From: Homarus americanus
Lineage: Eukaryota > Arthropoda > Malacostraca > Decapoda > Nephropidae
Assembly: GCF_018991925.1 (NCBI RefSeq)
Contig: NW_024737042.1
Location: forward strand, 20,026,795 to 20,090,794
Direction: 5' to 3'
DNA: 64,000 bases
Shown here one piece after another: positions 22,765-33,611 of this stretch (the stretch's first letter is position 1; each line of letters starts with the position of its first letter). The notes under the pieces were generated by a model. It searched no databases. It was given only the letters and a program-made list of their open reading frames with translations, and was not told the origin of the DNA. The position numbers and the translations under genes are program-made.

Positions 22765-23251
22765 TTAACTCAGATACCTCAGGTACATGGACAGGGCCTT
22801 TTGTGGTAAAAACAAAAATAGGATGAGGGTGTGTTTGCCAGGAGCTGGGGTGGGGGATATAATTGACAGGATGGACAATATCTTGACTGGTAATGGGAAC
22901 AAACCCATTATCTGCCTCAGTGCAGGAGGCAATGATATTGGCCGGTGTAGGAGCGAGGAGCTTCTTGATAAGTTCAAGGCAGCTATAGATCGTATTAGGA
23001 CTATGGGAGGGATCCCTATCATATGCTGTGTCCTGCCTAGAAGGAGAGTTGGCAGTGAATGGTTGTCAAGGGGAGTTGGCAGATATTGCAAGTCAATATC
23101 AGTCTCATTCATTGACAACTGGGACAACTTCTATGGCAGAAGGGACCTTTATGCTAGGGATGGGGTGCACCTGTCTAGGGATGGAGTAGCAACCCTGGCT
23201 GGAGCTCTAGAGGGGGCAGTTCAAAAGATATCGAAGACTGTAAACTGCTAG
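22765..23251 (+). pseudogene. CR1 ORF1 C-terminal part: SGNH/GDSL-type esterase domain
   Basis: The frame contains the blocks of a GDSL/SGNH hydrolase: LSAGGNDIG (Gly-x-Asn-Asp) at about residues 44-52 of the visible frame and DGVHLSRDG (Asp-x-x-His) near residue 125. The first block with the catalytic Ser is missing because the copy is truncated just before RYMDRAFC. CR1 ORF1 proteins with esterase domains are known. Their role in retrotransposition is thought to involve lipid or membrane interaction. The stop is eight bases before the ORF2 ATG. It is not a host esterase gene: it has no signal peptide, is truncated, and is joined to ORF2. Confidence 0.8.
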
Positions 23252-23259
23252 GAGAACAT

Positions 23260-26211
23260 ATGAGCACGGGGGTGGAGGAGACTGCAGTGGGAGCGGGTAA
23301 ACAAAGTGAAAGATTACAGGGAAATAGTGTTAGGAATGATGACAAAACTAAATTAGACAGGGAGTTTAAAACTAAACGCGGTAAAGTGAGGACTCAGAAC
23401 ACGACTAACTTAAATGTATTCTACACGAACAGTAGAAGTATGATAAACAAAATAGATGATATTAGGGCCTTGGAATGTACCGAAAAAATCGATATAATAG
23501 CATTCACTGAAACATGGATCAACCTAGACACACGTGAGTTACCAGTCGAATACCAAATTGCGGGTTACAAACTGTTCCATACCGATAGGCAGACCAGGAA
23601 AGGAGGCGGAGTAGCAATCTATGTTAGGGATAATCTGAAGTGTGAAATAAATAAGGAAATAAAAACTGAGCGGAAAACAGAAACAATTTGGATAGAATTA
23701 ATCGACGGTAGGGAAAAATTAATCACAGGAGTAATATATAGACCTCCCAATCTTGATAGAGTCAATGAGCGACTTATCTGGGATGAAATGCGCAGGGCTT
23801 CCATACACAACAAAGTCTGTATAGTAGGCGACTTTAACCTTGGCCAAATAGATTGGACTGACCTTACAGGTAACTCAGAATCAGAGGATTTTCTCGAGAC
23901 GATCCAGGACTGTTTTCTAAGTCAACATATAACCGAACCCACACGGGGTAATAATATACTCGATTTAGTTCTGTCAAACAGAGAAAACCTCATTAGCAGT
24001 GTCGAGGAAGGGAACGAACATGCAAACAGCGATCACAAAGAATTTAGATTCCAGTTAGATATTCAGGGCAAACGTAAGGAAAATTCCACTAAAGTACCAG
24101 ATTTCAGAAGGGCGAACTTTGACAGTTTAAAGAGGCAGCTGAGAGAGGGGGTGTCGCGCTTGGCCGTGAACCAGACAGATGACACCGACCTGATAACGAG
24201 ATCTGAGATTGCCGAGTTCCACGACAATTTAAATAGTGAGTTACTTAATGCACAAAGGCAGAACATAACATACAAAAAACTCAGATCAGACAACAATGAC
24301 CCTAAATGGATAGATAATTATTTAAAGAACATCATTGGCCAAAGGATGGCTATAGGTAGAAGGATAAATCGTGGCGAAATTCACTTCAGGGACCATTATA
24401 GGGTATTGGCGAGTAGGGTTAAAACCGAGATAAGGATAGCAAAGAGGAATAATGAGGTAAGCATAGCAAGGGAGGCGAAGACAAACCCCAAAGGATTCTA
24501 CCAAATGTATTAAACTAAAACGCGAGAAAAGATTAGACCAATACGGTCAGACACCGCCAAGCTCACTGATAACGACAGAGAAATGAGCAATAATTTGAAT
24601 AAATATTTTTCAACAGTTTTCACCACCGAAAATTTAAACATGATACCCGAGGCACCGACTCTATTCAGAGATAGTGAAGAAAACAAATTAAGCGAGATAG
24701 TAGTGACTAGTAACGATGTTAGTAAGCAAATAGACAAACTAAAGCCTAATAAGTCACCTGGTCCCGATGAGATATTTGCCAGAGTATTAAAGGAATGTAA
24801 GGAAGAGCTTAGTATGCCCTTAGCAAAGTTGTTTAACATGTCCTTAAAAACAGGTGTAGTACCAGAATCCTGGAGGATAGCGAATGTAATACCGATTTTC
24901 AAGAAGGGGGATAGATCACTATCCTCTAACTACCGCCCAATCAGTCTAACATCAATAGTAGGCAAATTACTGGAAGCAATCATTTCAAACTCTATTCGAA
25001 ATCACCTGGAGAAGCACCTATTGATCAATGATTCCCAGCATGGCTTCACAAGCAGACGTTCTTGTCTAACTAATCTATTAACATTCTTTTCATCAGTTTT
25101 CGAATCGGTGGACGAGGGGCACAATTATGATGTGGTATATCTCGACTTTAGCAAAGCCTTCGACAGAGTCCCCCACGAAAGACTAATTAGAAAGGTAGAA
25201 GCTCATGGCATCAAAGGTAACATCCTTAAATGGATTAGGGCGTGGTTACAGGACAGGAAACAGCTAGTGAGCATTAACGGCACTAAGTCCCATTGGAGCA
25301 ACGTCACAAGTGGAGTTCCCCAAGGCTCAGTACTTGGACCATTATTATTTATTATATACATAAGCGACATAGATATCGGCATAGACAGCAACATAAGTAA
25401 ATTTGCTGATGACACTAAAATAGGACGTGTTATTAAATCTGACAAGGACTCGGCAAAACTACAGGAAGATCTAAACAAATTTTTCGAATGGTCTGAAAAA
25501 TGGCAGATGAAATTCAACGTGGACAAATGTAAAGTACTCAGTATAGGAGATGTAAACAGGGAAACCAGATACCAGATGAACAACGATGCCATAGAGAAAT
25601 CCGACTGCGAGAGAGATTTAGGAGTAATGATAAGTAGGAACCTTAAGCCAAGTAAACAATGTGTTTTTGCTCGTAACAAGGCTAATAAAGTACTTGGGTT
25701 CATACAAAGGAGTGTTAGTTACAAGACTAGCGAGATCATCCTAAAACTGTATCTTGCTCTTGTGAGACCACACCTGGATTACGCAGTTCAGTTCTGGTCA
25801 CAGTATTACAGAATGGATATAGAATCCTTGGAAAGAATTCAGAGGAGAATGACAAGACTAATCCCGGGCATTAGGAACCTTGAGTATAGAGACAGGTTAA
25901 AGCATCTTAATTTGCACTCCCTCGAGAGACGTAGAGCGAGGGGCGACCTGATAGAGGTGTATAAGTGGAAGGCAGGGCTAAACAAAGGGGACATTACAAA
26001 GGTACTCAATCTATCCAACCAGGAGAGAACTCGTAACAATGGTTTTAAATTAGACAAATTTAGATTTAGGCGGGAAATAGGTAAACACTGGTTTGGAAAC
26101 AGAGTAGTGGATGAATGGAACAAGTTACCAAATATCATCATTATTTAGAACACGCTGAATAGCTTCAAACATAGGTTGGATGCTAATATGAGCAATAGGG
26201 GTCGGGTGTAA
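23260..26211 (+). pseudogene. CR1 ORF2: endonuclease-reverse transcriptase with two nonsense codons
   Basis: One frame of 983 codons spans the gene. The endonuclease comes first (FYTNSRSMINKIDD, FTETWIN, VGDFNLGQIDW, NSDHKEFRF), then RT with YLDFSKAFDRVPHERL (motif A), SGVPQGSVLGPLLF (motif B) and KFADDTKIG (FADD box), then the conserved CR1 C-terminal region ending MSNRGRV. Breaks are only TAA at 24511-24513 and TAG at 26146-26148. The latter sits where the copy at 53577-54212 has Ser (TCG), a one-base change. No indel was found. Otherwise this is the best-kept CR1 in the window. Confidence 0.9.
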
Positions 26212-26276
26212 ACGGGAATGCCCAGTATGGGGCAATAGGCCCGCTGCAGTTTCCTCCATTCTAATGTTCTTATGTT

Positions 26277-26430
26277 TACCTCGTGGCCGTTCCGCCTCTC
26301 CTAAGTCAGGTCTTAATCTCACTGTAGGGTGTGTCAACTTACGTGGGTTACCACATAGGAATCTACTTACTGTTATATGTGTTGTATATCTCTGGGCTGT
26401 AAGCTGTGGTCTGATAAACCATCATTACAC
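26277..26430. other. Right remnant of the insertion into LINE-C
   Basis: About 150 bases separate the CR1 tail from the resumption of LINE-C at TATATACTTTTACAGTGTAA. No gene or known motif was recognised. It is presumably the other side of the unit seen at 22101-22764, interrupted by CR1. Confidence 0.4.
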
Positions 26431-27345
26431 GGATTATATACTTTTACAGTGTAAAGGTATGAGAAACATGCAAGCGGCTATAGGTGCATTGAGTACGCTT
26501 TGTTGTAGAATGGGCCTTGTAATTAACAATGAAAAAACTAAATATTAGGACTGAAATTATGAAAAAGGGGATTTATTTTTGAATGGATTAAAGCTAGAAA
26601 AAGTTTGTTTAGAAATACCTTGGAAAGCACATTGAGTATAAGTCCAACAGTAAAGTACGTGAGATGCAATACCTGGAGAATGCATGTAAAGGATGTTTAA
26701 GACCTTTAAGAGCCTTGGCATGGAAGGGAAATGGCGCAGGTATTCCTATTTTAAGGATGGTTTATATCAGTACTATAAGTTCAGTTATTGACTCTGCAGC
26801 TCCCATCCTTATAATATACAGCAAGAACTTATTCAAAAGCTGGAAGTGATACAAAACGAGGCCATGAGAATTGTTTTGGGGTATCAACGGAACACTAGAA
26901 TTGAAATGATGAGAATGGAGTTAGATTTACCAAGTATAGAAGATAAAGTAAAGGAAGTTGCTATAGCCACTACTCTTAGAACCATTAGTAGAGGAGGAGA
27001 TAATAGGGTGTCCCGTACAATAATGTGCTTAAATGAAAGAACAGATCCTGGCACTTGTCCAAGTATGCTAGGTTATTGTATAATATTATGCTGGTGTATG
27101 GAGTAGATAAATATTGCATTTCATTACAGACTTATTTAAGGTTTAGACCATGGCAGGAAGGATGTATTGCAGTAGAGATTTTACAGCTTGAGGGGAAAAA
27201 AGATGATTGGCATCCCAGTTATTTACGAAATGTCTTTTTAGAGAAAATAAATAGTTTTACCAGACGAAACACTGCACATAAATATTTTAATGGATCAGTA
27301 TTATGTAACGGTCGAGCGGATGTGGTGTTTTTATAAGGGAGAATA
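26431..27345 (+). pseudogene. LINE-C ORF2, 3' part
   Basis: This segment continues the LINE-C copy that was cut at 22100. It covers the region after the RT catalytic box (MRNMQAAIGALSTLCCRMGL), the thumb-like part (IQNEAMRIVLGYQRNTR) and the start of RNase H. It is highly similar to 34130-35045. It ends near 27345, before the RNase H active site, where a T-rich sequence takes over. Frameshifts and stops are frequent. Confidence 0.8.
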
Positions 27346-27724
27346 TTTTATCAATGAGTGTTATGCAGATGAAAATTTTTTTTTTTTTAAATACAGCTAT
27401 TTTTTAAACACTTAGGTTACTTATTTGTATCCCGAAAGCGTCCTCCGAAACATAATTCATTTTTTTAAACCGGTTTGTCTGGTTACCATTTAGTAATCCG
27501 ACAATATTATTGGAAAGTTCGGGATAAGTCCTGGGGTGTGGGTAGGCACCCAAAAGTCTTATCCCGAATGTTCATAGTAGTTATATATTAATCAAAAAAG
27601 TCTCTGAAATACAATATATGTAAATTAAGATTAGATAATTATGAAAATAAATATTTAAATGTCCTAATAACCGGTTCCAACGGAAATGTATATATTTTAA
27701 GAGACCTCCGAGTACCCCTGTGAT
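27346..27724. other. No gene; AT-rich
   Basis: A T-run at 27377-27389 follows the LINE-C end. No coding frame or repeat shared with the rest of the window was recognised up to the MULE-like element. Confidence 0.4.
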
Positions 27725-27739
27725 GTTTTACCGGTACTC

Positions 27740-27830
27740 GGAAAAAAATGGCACCGGAAAAAATGGCACAGGAAAATATGGCACAGGAAAATGGCACAGG
27801 AATAAAAGGCACAGGAAAAATGGCACAACA
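27740..27830 (+). repeat. Left terminal array of the MULE relic
   Basis: About six units vary around GGAAAAAATGGCACAGG. They match the complement of the right array, so the array itself forms the terminal inverted repeat. Confidence 0.8.
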
Positions 27831-27868
27831 AATTTCACTTCGAGCTCACGAACCACAAACGAGCTAAC

Positions 27869-28236
27869 GAGCCTATGTTTGAAGCTATTCAGCGTATTTG
27901 AGTTAATGATGATGTTTGGTAACTTGTTATATCACCTTTGGTTAGCCCTAACTTCCTTTTACAGACCTCGATAATATCGTCCTTCACTCTACGTTTCTCG
28001 AGCGAGTGCAGATTAAGATGATTCAAACTGTCTCAGTACTCAAGGTTCCTAATGCCCAGGATTAGTCTTGTCATTCTCCCTGAATCCTTTCTTGGGATTC
28101 TATATCCATTCTGTGGTACGGTGACCAAACTAAACTGCGTAATCCAAGTGAGGTCTCACATGCGCAAGATATAGTCTTAGGATGACTTCGCTAGTCTTGT
28201 AACTAACACTCATTCTTTTCAAAGCTTTCTTTACTT
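27869..28236 (-). pseudogene. CR1 3'-end fragment inside the MULE relic
   Basis: On the minus strand the fragment reads the same C-terminal CR1 region as 53577-54212 (MSVSYKTSEVILRLYLAHVR). It is 5'-truncated, lacks the usual tail and is more decayed than the other copies. Confidence 0.75.
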
Positions 28237-28478
28237 CCTCTACTACCAGGTTGGTTGGGCACAGCCACCAAACTATCTGGCATTCTATCCAGTGGATCCA
28301 AGCTGACCATGCTGTTGTATCATCACACATCATCAAAGAATCTCGTGGTGAGCCACCTAATAAGCGCCAAAAACGAGTTTACAAGAACCTCCAGACAAGT
28401 CTGAAGACCCTCTGCCAGGACCGCCAAGCTGGTCGCAAGTCAGTCCAAGAGTTTGTGTAAGGCGCTGGCTATAACATT
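28236..28478 (+). pseudogene. C-terminal fragment of a MULE (FLYWCH-type) transposase
   Basis: The frame VGHSHQTIWHSIQWIQADHA, then GEPPNKRQKRVYKNLQTSLK and, after one stop, GAGYNIRW follows the order of the conserved C-terminal region of invertebrate MULE transposases, in which an HPTIWKFI-like motif precedes a PP-KR segment and a final GI-HNI motif. Catalytic residues would lie upstream and are absent. The assignment is from family knowledge. It fits the arrayed termini and the flanking duplication. Confidence 0.6.
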
Positions 28479-28671
28479 CGTTGGAAATCTTAAACAATAA
28501 TATGCAAAGTGACATTTTAATTTTTTTTATTAATTTACATGCGAGTTTTCACTAACATACGGTACATTGTTTTAGTTAAAGGTAATAAATGTTTTATGTT
28601 ATGACGTTGATATAACTCTAAGTAAGTTTCAGCAACAAACGTTATAAATTTTTTGCAAAAACATGTCAATA

Positions 28672-28766
28672 AAAATTAATATGCCATTTTTCCTAGTCTG
28701 ATGATTATGCCTTTTTTTCCGGTGCCATATTTTCCTATTGCCATTTTTTCTGTGACATTTTTTCCT
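28672..28766 (-). repeat. Right terminal array of the MULE relic
   Basis: About five units, reverse complements of the left array, occur with one spacer of about 12 bases. Confidence 0.8.
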
Positions 28767-28780
28767 AAATTCGTTTTACC

Positions 28781-30019
28781 TTAGACTCGAAGATTTTTCG
28801 TCTCCCCATCGCCCTTCTCCAATTTTATCAAGCATTGCATTCCTACAATCATCCTTTTATAGCTTCAAGTATGGTAAGTAACGCACTTTTGGTTGTGATA
28901 GATAGATGTAATGCCATTTCCAATTCGCAAATCTAATATATATTTAGCCCGGGGAAGTTAACCTGGCTTCAGCAGCTAAATACAATGGTAAGAGAAATGT
29001 TGCTCAAGTCACATTTCCTTTATTTATTCCTTAATATAATTCCTGATAAGTCACCCAGGGGTGAGTACAGCACCTGCCGACAAACAGTACCGTAAAGATG
29101 TAGTAAACAACAAAAGTTCTCTAGCCCTGAAAACTTATGAACATAATCATATTTTCATGAAGGACTAGATAAATAACCATTACATCCTTCACATAAAACC
29201 CTTAATACTTAGGGTTACTCTAAAACAGTCCAAATATGGATTGAATATCTTGACTCCGTAGCAACATGAAAATAAACAGAGAAGCAGCTCAAGCCTCGAA
29301 CACCACACACTCTATTTCCCTCCAAAACAAAACGAGATCTTCTCGACATACAGTACATTGAACACTTTGCCCTTAAATCCTGGTACAGCAACCAAATAGT
29401 GAAAACCCTTCTAATAATACAAATTACAAATATATAACACTGAAAAGTAGAATAGAATAATAATAAGTAATATTAATAATAATGCACATACTAAAAAATT
29501 CCATTTTCTTCTTGAAATTACAGTGGTAAATAATATAGATGAGCCAAGTGTACTAGGTAGATTGCTGTGGTAATAGTTTACAACAAATGTTGTTACCTGT
29601 GACCCAAGCTGATAATTACCTTGGAAAAAAATTATCCTGCAATATTTCACCGTTTGGGTTGTTGTTCAGGTTGTGTTTAGGTACTACAAGTATCAATGTT
29701 TGTAAGTTTACGTTAGGTTACATTAATTATTTTTTTTTTTAGGAAATATTCGAACTCAGGGTTGGAAAAAGTTTCCTAATTGATTATTGATGTTTTCAAT
29801 CACTCGTTTTAAATCATGTCAATCCTATCTTATCTCACTTGAACAACAATAAACAAAATTTAAATATACTATAGACAAATTTCTTAAGGAAATTCTCTGT
29901 AATAGCTTTACATCAAGCCTGTAAACTGTTATCACAAGTAATTTAACTAATATACAATAGTTACCGCAATATTTAGATCATATATATTTGATTTTGTTTT
30001 ATTATTTTCAGGCTGGCAT
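28781..30019. other. No gene; AT-rich
   Basis: No coding frame, tRNA or shared repeat was recognised in this 1.2 kb stretch. Confidence 0.5.
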
Positions 30020-30605
30020 TATAGCTTCGTGGGCCCGTATACACAAAACTGTTATGCTAATGACATAATAGTACTGTTAGCTAGCAGTAAAATTTTAAAG
30101 TTATACACAAAGCTTAACGAGCAATCTTTTACCGCACAAATAGTATAGTTTTTTGTTAAGTACCGCTAAACAGCGCTAAGGATAGCAGGAGTTCATCATA
30201 TAAAATGATCTTATGGCTAAATAACCTCAATAAAATTATGAAGATTGATTTCAATATTTACATTTATATACATTTTGATCATTAAAATAAAAAAATCTAA
30301 TCTATGCTGTTTGAAGGAGGATTTATTAACCAAGGATAGTGATCGGTGGCGTTTCCTTTCCGTGCTGTTTGTAAACAAACGTGTTATTGAGGAAATGGAA
30401 GACTCAACTCTACAAAATAAAAGGAAACCCAACTGGAGAGCAGACCAGACTTTATTATTGGTGGATGCCATTGAAGAGAAAAAGTTAATATTGAATGGCC
30501 GCTTGAAGGCTTTCCTGAATAATAAAGACAAAAAGAAGGGGTTATTTTTCGTTATCAACCCATCACCTTTTTACGATTTTTTAGTTAGGTTAGGTTAGAT
30601 TACCT
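30020..30605 (+). pseudogene. Myb/SANT-like fragment, possibly from a Harbinger-type transposon
   Basis: The open frame 30245-30598 contains KRKPNWRADQTLLLVDAIEE and KLILNGRLKAFLNNKDKKKG, the pattern of a trihelix Myb/SANT-like domain as found in the DNA-binding partner of Harbinger transposases. The likely start is the ATG of MEDSTLQNKRK, near 30395. The second tryptophan helix is incomplete and the frame then enters unrelated sequence. GGGCCCGTATACACAAAAC at about 30032 resembles a transposon end, but no inverted partner was found. It could instead be a relic of a host Myb/SANT gene. Confidence 0.4.
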
Positions 30606-30994
30606 GATCTAACAGGCCACGTCCTAACCTCCTAATCTAGCCTAACGGCAGGTGATAATTCTGTAGATTTATGTATCATTTCGCTACAACTATTTGGCTT
30701 TGAAATTTTCGCATTGATGTACTGTAATATGTGTCTAGGTAGATAGATTATTTCTGCAGCATTTGCTCGTTTGTCAAGCAACAGAGATAGCTGTAATCTT
30801 GAATAATTGTATGTGTGCATATTGTGCAAGTTTTCACAATATACAGTCACTCGTTTGCACCTAGTGTGATTGCTTTATCGATACGGTATGGATGTTAAAG
30901 TATGGTGTGTATTGGTCTGTTACTCATATTTTTACCTTTGAAGAGTGCTCATGCATGTTTTCTGACGATGTTAATATTTGTTTCAGATGTGATT

Positions 30995-33240
30995 ATGTCC
31001 TCTCCACGTACAAGGAGTAACTCCAGCTGCCACCTCAGTAACCTGGTGGGACCAGGTATGCAGCTGCTGGTGTCAGAGCTGCCCACTGTTAGGGACCTGC
31101 TGAGGCTGGGCTTGCTGAAGAGGAAGGACAGTGATGCAGACAGAAGGAACTGCTTATTCAAGGACTTAGTGAATGACATCTATACTGATGTGCTAGCACA
31201 GTGGCAGAAGGCCAATGCACAATTCACTGTACCTGTGATTGTTAGTGAGAGGGGTATCAAGAGGAAAATGGAGAATTTGTGGGCCAGGGCTGTGGAGGTG
31301 TGTTTGGGCAAGGGGGAGGTGGAGGTGAAGCAGACTTTCATTCAGGGTTTAGACCGATTGTTTGACATTCTCTCCTGTAAGTGCCAGATCAGGAGCTGTG
31401 CTGAGGTGGGCTGCAGCCCAGATTGTGCCAGAGAGGCTCACACTGCAGCAGGGAGATGAAAAGTCCAGTGAAGGGGCTGCTTTACATAAAGGGACAAAGG
31501 GAGAAGGTAGAAAATGTGGGACCACATCAGATAGGACCTGTAGACATTCCTGAGCATAGGAGACAGGTGGCGGTCACACATAGGCAGAAGGAGAGGAGAG
31601 AGGCAGGGGAGAGAAGGAAGAGAAAGCAGGAGGAGTCTGTGAGGAGGGAGGAGGAGGCAAGGAGGGCTTCTCTGCTGGAAGAAGCTGGAGACATAATGGA
31701 GGGTGGGAAGAATGATTCCGAGGAGTTCACTGTCCCAGAGCCTGAACCTGGTCCTGCACATAAGAAGATGAAATACAACACAGAGAACATCAGGAACATT
31801 GCTCTGGCCAGCGTAAGGCACCACACTGGCCTGAGAGAGGCAACAGAGATTGCTACAGCTGCCAGGATGACACTCACCTGGTGATAGATCACAACAGGTT
31901 GAGGAGGGCACAGTTCAAGGTGATGACTGAACTGGACCAAGAGTTTGAGAGAGAGGTAAGGGAGACTGGGATCAGCTGCATCTTGTTTGATGGCAGACGT
32001 GATGACACTAAAGTAATGATGGAGGCAGAGAGCAGTAACAGACTGTTCCTCGGCATTATCAAGGAGGAACATTACTCTGTATGCAGTGAGCCAGGAGGGA
32101 GATATCTGTGGCACTTTGTTCCTGAGGAGAGAACGCATGCAGGTGTGATTGCAGACAATCTGGTGGACTGGCTGAGGGAGAAGTAATGAACTATGAGGAG
32201 GTCAAGCTGGGCAGGAGGATAGTCTGGCTAGTATGTGACCCCCATACTGGGGAGCTGAGCCTGAGACACCACATCATCAGCTTGGATGGCCCCACACTCA
32301 GTAACAACAGGTGGAGTGGCAAGATTGGCGAGATGCTTTATACTGCTACAGAGCTGGAGATAGATCCAAATTTGGCCAAGATCTGTGTGGGGCCTCCTCT
32401 GATCCAGCTGATTGAAGAGGTTGTGAGGGACCACGCCTATGGCTACAGGATTGCCCAGGCCATCAGGACGTGAGAGCTGCTCCCACAACTTGACCCTGCT
32501 GGAAATTGGACCGGTCTGTCATAGCAGGTGGCTGACAACTGCACTGAGGATGTGCAAACTTTAGGTGTCTAAGCATGGACTGAAGGGGAAGCACAAGAAG
32601 AATCTCAAGCTAATAGTGTGGGGGTGTACCTGCCTAACTGGTACAACATCAAAGTCAACCACAGCTGGGTGGAGGGGCCCAGGCACATTTTGTACCAGCT
32701 GGAGCTGCTGAGAAGTCACAGGAAGAAGGTGCTGGACACAGTGGTGGAGGTCAGCTGTGAGGAGGCTCAGCCTGGTATGCACACCCAGAGGCAGTGTTGC
32801 AGGCCATGCTGTGCAGTGAGGTGGAGGATGAGAGGAGAGAGGCAGTGGACAGGATACTGGAGTTGAGGGGGAAGGGAGATGAGGAGACTCAGATTGGTGA
32901 CAACTCAGTCAGGCCCAGGAAAACACCCAGATGGCACCAAGCTGTCAGAGCTGATAGACTGACCACTGGGGTTACTGAACCTCCCCTCACCTGTTCCCTC
33001 ACCGCAGTTCAAGTCAAGCTGTTTGTGCACAGGCCTATGGAGGTGCCAGACTAGCCTTCACATACTCAGAGTGTGGAGAGGTGTGTCAAACTGGTCACAG
33101 AGGCAGCTGTCCATGTCTACAGTCACGAGAAAAGGGATAGGATGATCAAGTCCCAATTGGTGAGCAGACTTCTGATGTCTAGGAACAGGAGCAAGCAGGA
33201 CCTGGTCACTCTCACCAAGTTCAAGAGGTGAAGAGTATTG
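30995..33240 (+). pseudogene. Unidentified broken gene, probably of a DNA transposon
   Basis: Four consecutive frames (30995-31459, 31423-31884, 31881-32186, 32186-32473) and decayed sequence to about 33240 read as one protein interrupted by frameshifts near 31455 and 31880 and a stop at 32184-32186. Features are a Cys-rich block (CKCQIRSCAEVGCSPDC), a Lys/Arg/Glu-rich coiled-coil-like stretch, an acidic LFDGRRDDTKVM block, and LDGPTLSNNRWSGKIGE. It resembles a large uncharacterised family common in arthropod genomes that I take to be transposon-borne. In that family a further acidic segment normally precedes the WLVC...HTGELSLRH block, and here it seems deleted. TTTGTTTCAG just before 30987 looks like a splice acceptor. 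GC content is higher than in the flanks. Function unknown. Confidence 0.55.
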
Positions 33241-33611
33241 TATATGATCATATGTTTGTGTGTGTGTGTACGTGTCTGTGAATAGTGTTTGCATTGTGTT
33301 GCCGCTTTTGTATATCGCGTTTGCAACAGTAGAGTCAGTTGTTGTAATTCAGAGGTTCCGTGTGTGGCTTGTGTTCTTGCTAGTGATCATTACTACAAGG
33401 AGGAAAGAATAAACCTCGATAACTATTGCCAAATATTACTAAATAAAGCTGCAAATACGATTTTCCAGTGTCTCATTTCAGTACAATGACGATAGATAGC
33501 AACAGGAAAATTGACCATTTTGGGCCTAAAACCCAAAATTTAAAATAGAAATTGATGTAGGTAGGACACCTCTAGTCTCAAAATCTAGGTTGTACTTCGA
33601 CCCCATTGGAG
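33241..33611. other. No gene
   Basis: A GT-rich microsatellite-like patch lies at 33254-33270. Otherwise nothing was recognised before the LINE-C fragment. Confidence 0.4.

Larger units (their letters stand above)
22765..26276 (+). mobile_element. CR1 LINE, nearly complete, 5'-truncated
   Basis: The element holds the end of an esterase-type ORF1, a full ORF2 and the typical CR1 tail (CTAATGTTCTTATGTT). It begins abruptly inside the esterase domain. Only two nonsense codons break ORF2. Fragments with the same 3' protein end occur at 27869-28236, 43014-43284 and 53513-54218, so this family is common here. It is inserted inside the unit that interrupts LINE-C. Confidence 0.9.
27733..28772 (+). 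mobile_element. MULE-type DNA transposon relic with arrayed terminal repeats
   Basis: Both ends consist of tandem ~15-base units of the type GGAAAAAATGGCACA: about six on the left (27740-27830) and five in reverse complement on the right (28672-28766). GTTTTACC flanks the unit at 27725-27732 and 28773-28780, an eight-base match in the range of MULE target duplications (8-10 bases). Inside is the C-terminal end of a transposase resembling FLYWCH/MULE proteins and a CR1 fragment that inserted later. The copy is nonautonomous. Confidence 0.65.

Noticed and set aside
22787..23251. A host GDSL-type esterase gene
   Set aside because: It is truncated, has no signal peptide, and is followed after eight bases by CR1 ORF2. 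Esterase ORF1 is known in CR1.
30586..30660. TTAGG-like repeats resembling the arthropod telomere motif
   Set aside because: Only two or three imperfect units, mixed with unrelated sequence. Not a telomeric tract.
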